A stretch of DNA of 64,000 nt, from NCBI RefSeq assembly GCF_050038885.1, contig NZ_CP143624.1:2294001-2358000 (forward strand), written 5' to 3'. Made by a program: the position numbers and the translations under genes. The notes under the pieces were generated by a model that searched no databases, was not told the origin of the DNA, and was given only the letters and a program-made list of their open reading frames with translations. This DNA comes from Myxococcus flavus. Its GTDB lineage: Bacteria; Myxococcota; Myxococcia; Myxococcales; Myxococcaceae. This document shows positions 59,359 through 64,000 of this stretch, one piece after another; position 1 is the first letter of the stretch, and each line of letters starts with the position of its first letter.

Positions 59359-60293
59359 GGCAGGAACGCCCACTTCACGCGGAGCTGACCCGAGCCGCTC
59401 GGCACTCCCGACGGCAGCTCGTTCGTCTCGTTGCAGTGCTCCTGCACGGCCACATCGTAGTAGGACGTCACCTCGAACTTCACGTGACGGCCGTCGGCCA
59501 GGCGGATGATGAAGACATCCCCCGTCATCCTCACGCAGCCCTGGTAGGTCCAGAAGCTGCTCATCGCCATCGTCGGTCCGGAGAGGCCCGAGTTGTCCGG
59601 GATGAACTCGCACGTGTCGGTGTACCAGGCGTCCGACTGGAAGGTCAGGTCCGCGGGCACGGACGTCACGGTCTCGAAGCGCGTCCCCGTGGGCAGCCGC
59701 GCCACGCCGACGCAGGACGGGCCGGACGTGCCGCCGTTCACCCGGACGTAGTAGCGGCGGAAGGCGATGTCCCAGTCGTGCTCGCCGAACGCCGTGCGGT
59801 CATCGATGCTGACCCGGGCCAGGCCCTCGGGCGTGAAGCGGGCGTAGGTGTAGGACTGACTCACGTTGAGGCCACCCGCGCGGGCGTCGATGTACGAACG
59901 GAACTCGCCCTCCGGCGCCTCCTCCTCGTACAGGTCACCCGTCGACACGGTGGTGAGCAGGTTCAGCCGGTCGATGCTCTCCTCGCGGCAGGGCACGTCG
60001 TTCTGGCACGCCGGCTCCGGGTCCGTACCCGCGTCAGGCTCCGTACCCGCGTCAGGCTCCGTGCCCGCGTCGGGCTCCGGGTCCGTGCCCGCGTCAGGCT
60101 CCGGGTCAGTGCCCGAGTCGGGCTCCGGGTTCGTTCCCGAGTCCGTCTGCCCCGCGTCCGGCACCGGCGTGGGCTCGTCGTCGGACGAACCACAGTTCAC
60201 AAACAGGACCAGCGCCATGGCCACGGCGGCCAGCACCCACAGCCCCTGCTTGCCGGAATCCCTGTGCATCGATTGTTCGGTGTGCGTCTTCAT
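59355..60293 (-). CDS. HmuY family haem-binding-type lipoprotein
   Basis: A 312-residue protein from ATG 60293 with GGGAGG upstream. Its signal peptide ends in F-V-N-C-G-S. A repetitive P-D-A-G-T-D-P-E tether follows (residues ~45-95). The C-terminal domain has D-W-D-I-A-F-R-R-Y-Y-V-R-V-N-G-G-T-S-G, the HmuY-family core seen in haem-binding proteins of Bacteroidota. A Fur-box-like sequence with a flanking inverted repeat lies about 105 bp upstream, which fits iron-regulated expression. The 4-bp overlap with the metalloprotease gene suggests that both act together, perhaps in releasing and binding haem (inference). Confidence 0.87.
   Translation of the reverse strand: MKTHTEQSMHRDSGKQGLWVLAAVAMALVLFVNCGSSDDEPTPVPDAGQTDSGTNPEPDSGTDPEPDAGTDPEPDAGTEPDAGTEPDAGTDPEPACQNDVPCREESIDRLNLLTTVSTGDLYEEEAPEGEFRSYIDARAGGLNVSQSYTYARFTPEGLARVSIDDRTAFGEHDWDIAFRRYYVRVNGGTSGPSCVGVARLPTGTRFETVTSVPADLTFQSDAWYTDTCEFIPDNSGLSGPTMAMSSFWTYQGCVRMTGDVFIIRLADGRHVKFEVTSYYDVAVQEHCNETNELPSGVPSGSGQLRVKWAFLP
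60013..60140. repeat. Tandem repeat encoding the HmuY linker
   Basis: Repeating units of about 15-24 bp (variants of GCGTCAGGCTCCGTACCC) encode the P-D-A-G-T-(D/E)-P tether of the HmuY-like lipoprotein. Length variation between strains is expected. Confidence 0.75.
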
Positions 60294-60389
60294 CAACGGC
60301 CCTCCCTCGGATGGTGCGGAGCCGGGGCCACCCACGACCAGGACAGGACGCGCGCGGCGCTGTGCCATTCCGACCTCCACGCGGCGCAC

Positions 60390-60430
60390 CATAGTTGATA
60401 ACGATTCTCATATTCAATATTTCAACTATG
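60390..60430. promoter_or_regulatory. Fur-box-like site flanked by an 8-bp inverted repeat
   Basis: GATAACGATTCTCATATTC (60397-60415) matches 14 of 19 positions of the Fur consensus GATAATGATAATCATTATC. It is embedded between CATAGTTG (60390-60397) and CAACTATG (60423-60430), a perfect inverted repeat. The site lies between the divergent HmuY-like gene and a truncated siderophore-interacting-protein gene, so it probably controls one or both. The block is clearly AT-rich relative to its surroundings. Confidence 0.7.
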
Positions 60431-60455
60431 AAATCGCGTTGCGAAGGGAACGCTG

Positions 60456-60630
60456 ATGCCGGAATTGCCCGCAGTCCTCGCAAGCGCCCTCGGGCCGTGG
60501 TTCGCGAAGCCCGCACGCGTCACCGCCGTCGAGCCGCTGGCACCGCGCCCGCGCCGGGTGCGACTCGAGGGCGAGTCTTTCGAGGGCCTGCACGCCGAGC
60601 CCGGCCACGAGGCCGAGCTCCGCGTCAGCG
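60456..60630 (+). pseudogene. Truncated siderophore-interacting-protein (SIP) gene
   Basis: The plus-strand frame reads M-P-E-L-P-A-V-L ... A-R-V-T-A-V-E-P-L-A-P-R-P-R-R-V-R-L-E-G-E ... P-G-H-E-A-E-L-R-V-S. This matches the N-terminal FAD-binding barrel of SIP/ViuB ferric-siderophore reductases. Similarity ends near 60628, precisely where the convergent modC stop (60625-60627) begins; the rest of the ~250-residue protein is missing. It is therefore a 5' fragment, probably left by a deletion or rearrangement. Its Fur-box-like promoter survives. Confidence 0.7.
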
Positions 60631-61695
60631 CAGCCGCCGGCACGCGGACGTCTTCACCGCCAGGGACACCCTCGCGCCGGGCGCCACGCCCAGCTCCCGC
60701 ACCGACGCGGAGGTGAGCCACACCACCCAGTGCACGCCCGCCACCTCCACGGTGGCGGCGTCCTCGCCCGCGGACAGGGGCTCCACCTTCACCACCGTGC
60801 CCGTCATGACGTTCCGGGCGGAGATGCCCGTCAGCGGCTGGATGGACAGCAGGATGTCCGCGGCGGGCACGGCATAGGCGGCGCGCGCGCCCGCTGCCAG
60901 CTCCGGCGCGTCCGGCACCCACAGCGTCAGCCCGCCTTGCACGTTCAGCCGCAGGCCGCCGCCGTCCGGCCGCTCCAGGAGGCCCTCGAGGATGTTCTCC
61001 TCCCCTTCGCCCTCCGCCGCGAGCAGCCCTCGCGCCGCCGCGCCCAGCACCTCGGCCGCGGGCCCGGCCGCGCGGACCTGCCCCTGCTCCAGCAGCAGCG
61101 CCTCCCGGGCCAGCACGCGCGCCTCGCCCAGTTGGTGCGTCACGTACAGCATCGGCACCCGGGCCTCGTCCCGCACGCGCAGCAGGTACGGCAGCACCCG
61201 CTCCTTCAGCGCCACGTCCAGCGCGGCGAGCGGCTCGTCGAGCAGCAACAACGCCGGGTCCGTGGCCAGCGCGCGCGCCAGGGCCACGCGCTGCTTCTCG
61301 CCGCCGGACAACGTGGCCGGGTAGCGGTGCAGCAGCGGCGCCAGCTCCAGAATCTCCACGGCCTCGTCCACGCGGGACGCTCGGCCCGGACGCACGCCGA
61401 AGCGCACGTTCTGCGCCGCCGTGAGGTGCGGGAAGAGCAGCGCGTCCTGCGGCACGTAGCCCATGCGGCGCTGCTCGGGCGGAACGTCGCGCCGCGAGGC
61501 GCTGTCCAGCAGCACGCGCTCGCCCACCGCCACGCGGCCCCGCGCCCCGCGCCGCAGCCCCGCGAGCACCTCCAGCAGGGACGTCTTGCCGGAGCCCGAG
61601 CGCCCCATCACCGCCACCGACGCGCCCTCGAGCCGCGCCTTCACCTCCAGCGCGAAGCGCGCCAGCGGCAATCGGATGTCCAGGTCCAGGCTCAC
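60625..61695 (-). CDS. modC: Molybdate ABC transporter ATP-binding protein
   Basis: A 356-residue ATPase from a GTG that overlaps the modB stop (GTGA). Walker A is G-R-S-G-S-G-K-T, the signature L-S-G-G-E-K-Q-R, and Walker B L-L-L-D-E-P-L-A-A-L-D. The C-terminal ~70 residues contain a MOP molybdate-binding domain (G-I-S-A-R-N-V-M-T-G-T-V). It energises molybdate uptake. The gene ends inside the remnant of the SIP gene, so its last codons may have formed at a rearrangement junction. Confidence 0.95.
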   Translation of the reverse strand: MSLDLDIRLPLARFALEVKARLEGASVAVMGRSGSGKTSLLEVLAGLRRGARGRVAVGERVLLDSASRRDVPPEQRRMGYVPQDALLFPHLTAAQNVRFGVRPGRASRVDEAVEILELAPLLHRYPATLSGGEKQRVALARALATDPALLLLDEPLAALDVALKERVLPYLLRVRDEARVPMLYVTHQLGEARVLAREALLLEQGQVRAAGPAAEVLGAAARGLLAAEGEGEENILEGLLERPDGGGLRLNVQGGLTLWVPDAPELAAGARAAYAVPAADILLSIQPLTGISARNVMTGTVVKVEPLSAGEDAATVEVAGVHWVVWLTSASVRELGVAPGARVSLAVKTSACRRLR

Positions 61696-62366
61696 GCGCG
61701 CTCCCGCCGACCGCGCCGCCGCGTCACGGCCTCCGTCGCGAACACCGCCACGAAGGCGAGCAGCGCCGCCACGCCCGCCAGCCGCAGCGCCTCCGCGTCC
61801 TGTCCCAGCTGCGTGCGCTGGAAGATGGCCAGCGACAGCGTCTGCGTGCGGCCCGGGATGTTGCCGGCCACCAGCACCGTGGCGCCGAACTCACCGAGCG
61901 CGCGGGAGAAGGCCAGCAGCGCGCCCACCAGCACGCCGCGCCAGGCCAGCGGCAGCGTCACGCGGAAGAAGGCCCGCGTGCGCGAGTCCCCCAGCGTGCG
62001 CGCCACCGCCACCAGCCGCGGGTCCACCTCTTCGAAGCCCGTGCGGGCCGAGCGCACCAGCAGCGGGAACGCCATCACCGCGCTCGCCAGCACCACCGCC
62101 CGGGGCGTGAAGACGACCTCCACGCCCCACGCATCCAGCACGCGGCCGAGCGGGCCATGGCGCCCGAGCAACTCCAGCAGCACCAGCCCCACCGCGGTGG
62201 GCGGCAGCACCAGCGGCAGCGTCAGCACCGTCTCCACCACGCCCTTGCCCGGCCCCTCCCACCGCGCCAGGGCATAGGCCACCGCCACGCCCGGCGGAAG
62301 GATGAGCAGCGTGGCCAGCGCGGCCACCCACACCGTGAACAGCACCAGGTCCGCTGCGCCCTCCAT
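61692..62366 (-). CDS. modB: Molybdate ABC transporter permease
   Basis: About 224 residues from ATG 62366, which overlaps the modA stop by one base; a TTG at 62369 is possible. Five helices are visible, with the permease EAA-type loop R-T-L-G-D-S-R-T-R-A-F-F-R-V-T-L-P-L-A-W and F-S-R-A-L-G-E-F-G-A-T, the ModB signature. It forms the membrane channel of the ModABC importer. The gene order modA-modB-modC on one strand is standard. Confidence 0.95.
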   Translation of the reverse strand: MEGAADLVLFTVWVAALATLLILPPGVAVAYALARWEGPGKGVVETVLTLPLVLPPTAVGLVLLELLGRHGPLGRVLDAWGVEVVFTPRAVVLASAVMAFPLLVRSARTGFEEVDPRLVAVARTLGDSRTRAFFRVTLPLAWRGVLVGALLAFSRALGEFGATVLVAGNIPGRTQTLSLAIFQRTQLGQDAEALRLAGVAALLAFVAVFATEAVTRRRGRRERA

Positions 62367-63127
62367 CAAGGTGTCCGCGCTCCAGGTGCCGCGCCGAAGC
62401 CGTGCGTCGCGAATACCTTGCGGGCCGCTTCGGACTGAAGGAAGCGCACGAACGCCCGACCGGCCTCCGTCGCCTTGCCCCCGGTGAGCACGGCCACGGG
62501 GTAGACGATTCGCGGCACGTCCTGCTCGGGCACCTGGAAGGCCACCCGCACGCGCTTCGAATGCGCGGCGTCCGTGGCGTACACCACGCCGGCGTCCACC
62601 CGCCCCGTCTCCACCGCCGCCAGCGCCGCGCGCACGTTCAGCGCCGGCACCACCTTCGGCGCCAGCTCCTTCCAGAGCCCCACCTTCACCAGCCAGGCCT
62701 TCGCATACACGCCCGCCGGCACCGCCTCCGGGTCGCCCAGCGACAGCCGCTTCAGCCCCTCGAGCCCGGCAGGTGAAGACAGCGGCGTCTTCGCATCCGC
62801 CGGCACCACCACCACCAGCCGGTTGGACAGCAGGTCCACGCGCGTCGACGGCGCGACGAGCCCCGCCTTCTGCACGGCGTCCAGCTGTGCCTCGTCGGCG
62901 GAGAGGAACACGTCCGCCGGCGCTCCCGCGATGGCCTGACGTGCCAGGTCGCTGGACGCGCCCAGGGACAGCTCCACCGTGTGGCCCGTGGCCTGGTGGA
63001 AGGCGGGCGCCAGCGCCTGGAGCGCATCGGTGGTGCTCACCGCGGCGAACACCAGCACCCGGTCGGCCCGGGCGAACGGGCTCGCCAACGCCGCGAGAAC
63101 GGCACAGAGCAGCGGCAGATGACGCAT
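62366..63127 (-). CDS. modA: Molybdate ABC transporter substrate-binding protein
   Basis: A 253-residue periplasmic protein with a signal peptide (L-L-C-A-V-L-A-A-L-A-S-P-F-A-R-A). The ModA features V-F-A-A-V-S-T-T-D-A-L-Q-A-L, S-L-G-A-S-S-D-L-A-R-Q-A-I and G-A-P-A-D-V-F-L-S-A-D supply the oxyanion-binding loops. Y-P-V-A-V-L-T near the C-terminus fits the family. It captures molybdate for the downstream permease. No ModE gene or molybdenum-cofactor riboswitch was recognised upstream. Confidence 0.95.
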   Translation of the reverse strand: MRHLPLLCAVLAALASPFARADRVLVFAAVSTTDALQALAPAFHQATGHTVELSLGASSDLARQAIAGAPADVFLSADEAQLDAVQKAGLVAPSTRVDLLSNRLVVVVPADAKTPLSSPAGLEGLKRLSLGDPEAVPAGVYAKAWLVKVGLWKELAPKVVPALNVRAALAAVETGRVDAGVVYATDAAHSKRVRVAFQVPEQDVPRIVYPVAVLTGGKATEAGRAFVRFLQSEAARKVFATHGFGAAPGARTP

Positions 63128-63222
63128 GGCGTAGCTCCTCGCATATCCGGCAACCCGCGCCGCATTGTCATCCGGTCCGCGTCCGTCCGGACAACAGATT
63201 GACCCGCTCGGGCCGGGCCGCT

Positions 63223-63732
63223 ATGGGATACTCCGTGTCACGGAAATTCCACAAAGAGGAAGAAGACGTTTCCGAGGACCTGGAGAAACTCCAGACCCTG
63301 CTCCTCGCGCTGGGCCGGCGCCGCTCGCTCCGTGACCCCATCGCCAGCATGTGCGAGCAGCTCCAGTTCACGCCGCCGCAGGTCCACGCCATCCTGTGGC
63401 TCGGCCGGGACGGCGCGCTCACCATGGGCGACCTTGCCCGCCGGCTGGGCGTCACCGAGAAGACGGTGACCGGCGTGGTGGACCGGCTGGAGCGGCAGGG
63501 CCACCTGACACGCGAGCGCAGCGCCACCGACCGCCGCGTCGTCCACTGTCGACTCACGGACGAGGGGCAGGCGACCTGGCAGCGGCTCGAGCGCCTCGTC
63601 TCCCAGGGCATGCGGCTGTTCCTCGGCATCCTCGACACGTCGGACCGCAAGGCCCTCTTCTCCATCCTGGAGAAGCTGCTGAATCGCATCGACGCCCTGC
63701 CCACCGCCGCGCCACGCGAGCGCTCGGCCTGA
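63223..63732 (+). CDS. MarR family transcriptional regulator
   Basis: A 169-residue regulator. The winged helix is D-L-A-R-R-L-G-V-T-E-K-T-V-T-G-V-V-D-R-L-E-R-Q-G-H-L-T-R-E-R-S-A-T-D-R-R-V, with the D-R-R wing motif. The start is uncertain: ATG 63223 has no good ribosome site and a GTG at 63235 is in frame. It is divergent from modA (95-bp gap), so it could regulate the mod operon, although MarR control of mod genes is not the usual scheme. Confidence 0.92.
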   Translation: MGYSVSRKFHKEEEDVSEDLEKLQTLLLALGRRRSLRDPIASMCEQLQFTPPQVHAILWLGRDGALTMGDLARRLGVTEKTVTGVVDRLERQGHLTRERSATDRRVVHCRLTDEGQATWQRLERLVSQGMRLFLGILDTSDRKALFSILEKLLNRIDALPTAAPRERSA

Positions 63733-63809
63733 GCGCGCGGCGAACCCTCGGCCCACACCCCGCCTGACGGACGGGCTGACGTGCGCCGTGCCCGAACGGC
63801 CAGGCCCCC

Positions 63810-63831
63810 CTGCGACCCGCGGCGGTCGCAG
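63810..63831. terminator. Hairpin after the MarR gene
   Basis: CTGCGACC (63810-63817) and GGTCGCAG (63824-63831) form a perfect 8-bp stem with a 6-nt loop, 78 bp after the MarR stop and just before the next gene. It could be a terminator or a leader structure. Confidence 0.45.
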
Positions 63832-63853
63832 CTTGCGAAGGGGGAGGACGGCG

Positions 63854-64000
63854 ATGACGGGACGCGTGCGTGGGGTGACGGTCGGAGTGCTCCTGGGCCT
63901 GGTGGCCTGCAGGCGGGACACGGACGCGCAGCCGCCTGTCCCCGCCCCTGAGACGCAGCCATCCGCCAAGCCAGCTCCCGCACCGGCGCTGCCACCGGGA
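63854..64000 (+). CDS. Lipoprotein, 3' partial at the window edge
   Basis: The frame opens at ATG 63854, preceded by GGGGAGG. The 49 visible residues give a signal peptide (V-G-V-L-L-G-L-V-A-C-R-R) with lipobox L-V-A-C, then a Pro/Ala-rich tether (P-P-V-P-A-P-E-T-Q-P-S-A-K-P-A-P-A). The gene continues beyond the window, so the function cannot be assessed. Confidence 0.75.
   Translation, partial: MTGRVRGVTVGVLLGLVACRRDTDAQPPVPAPETQPSAKPAPAPALPPG

Overview
The window is about 70% GC with dense GC-rich codon use, many lipoproteins with D/P/G-rich linkers, two C-terminal hydrophobic/Arg-rich sorting tails of the MYXO-CTERM kind, a PilZ (TIGR02266-like) protein, a DUF4388 response regulator and a type III PKS cluster. 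Together these point to a myxobacterium of the Myxococcus/Corallococcus group (Myxococcota). Two genes resemble families named after M. xanthus loci (MXAN_6640-type metalloprotease, MXAN_6652-type anchored protein), which suggests a chromosomal core region syntenic with the MXAN_66xx region. No rRNA, tRNA, CRISPR array or complete insertion sequence was seen.

Layout. 1-4205: a coiled-coil DUF4175-like protein (its start lies outside the window), translationally coupled to an exported TPR metallopeptidase. 4.6-7.3 kb: a DUF1622 membrane protein, two tandem DUF4142 genes and a Cys-rich lipoprotein. 7.3-11.5 kb: S9 peptidase, DsbA/FrnE-like protein and a FliB-like Cys-cluster protein. 11.5-14.9 kb: an unusual PilZ - long repetitive linker - Hsp70 fusion. 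15-19.5 kb: membrane protein, MltG, a crotonase and a propeller-like lipoprotein. 19.7-23.8 kb: a MoxR / DUF58 / BatA-like operon. 23.8-25.4 kb: small membrane protein and Zn alcohol dehydrogenase. 25.5-28.2 kb: an SdpC-SdpA-SdpB type antimicrobial-peptide operon behind an AT-rich divergent promoter, followed by tandem duplications of the sdpB 3' end. 28.3-34 kb: GTPase, DbpA helicase, lipoproteins and a glycoside hydrolase. 34-37.3 kb: KaiC-like double ATPase, single-domain response regulator, NagZ. 37.3-41.5 kb: lipoprotein, a peroxiredoxin with a histone-H1-like tail, a divergent His-rich metal-handling pair and a DUF4388 response regulator. 41.6-46.8 kb: anchored protein, methyltransferase and a polyprenyl-phospho-arabinose pathway (HAD-UbiA fusion, DprE1, DprE2). 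46.8-52.5 kb: Uma2 nuclease, aldo/keto reductase with divergent LysR, DoxX-like membrane protein, MBL hydrolase and a decayed TetR gene. 52.5-57.6 kb: a five-gene type III PKS lipid cluster. 57.8-60.7 kb: metalloprotease and HmuY-like protein under a Fur-box-like site, opposite a truncated siderophore-interacting-protein gene. 60.6-63.1 kb: modABC. 63.2 kb to the end: MarR regulator and a lipoprotein cut by the window edge.

The most notable systems are the Sdp-type toxin operon without a recognisable SdpI immunity gene, the type III PKS operon resembling Streptomyces phenolic-lipid (Srs) gene sets, the DprE1/DprE2 arabinose module with Ala where mycobacterial DprE1 has its drug-targeted Cys, the PilZ-Hsp70 fusion, and the peroxiredoxin with a DNA-binding-like tail. 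Functions are assigned by recognising motifs and family features by eye; no database search was run.
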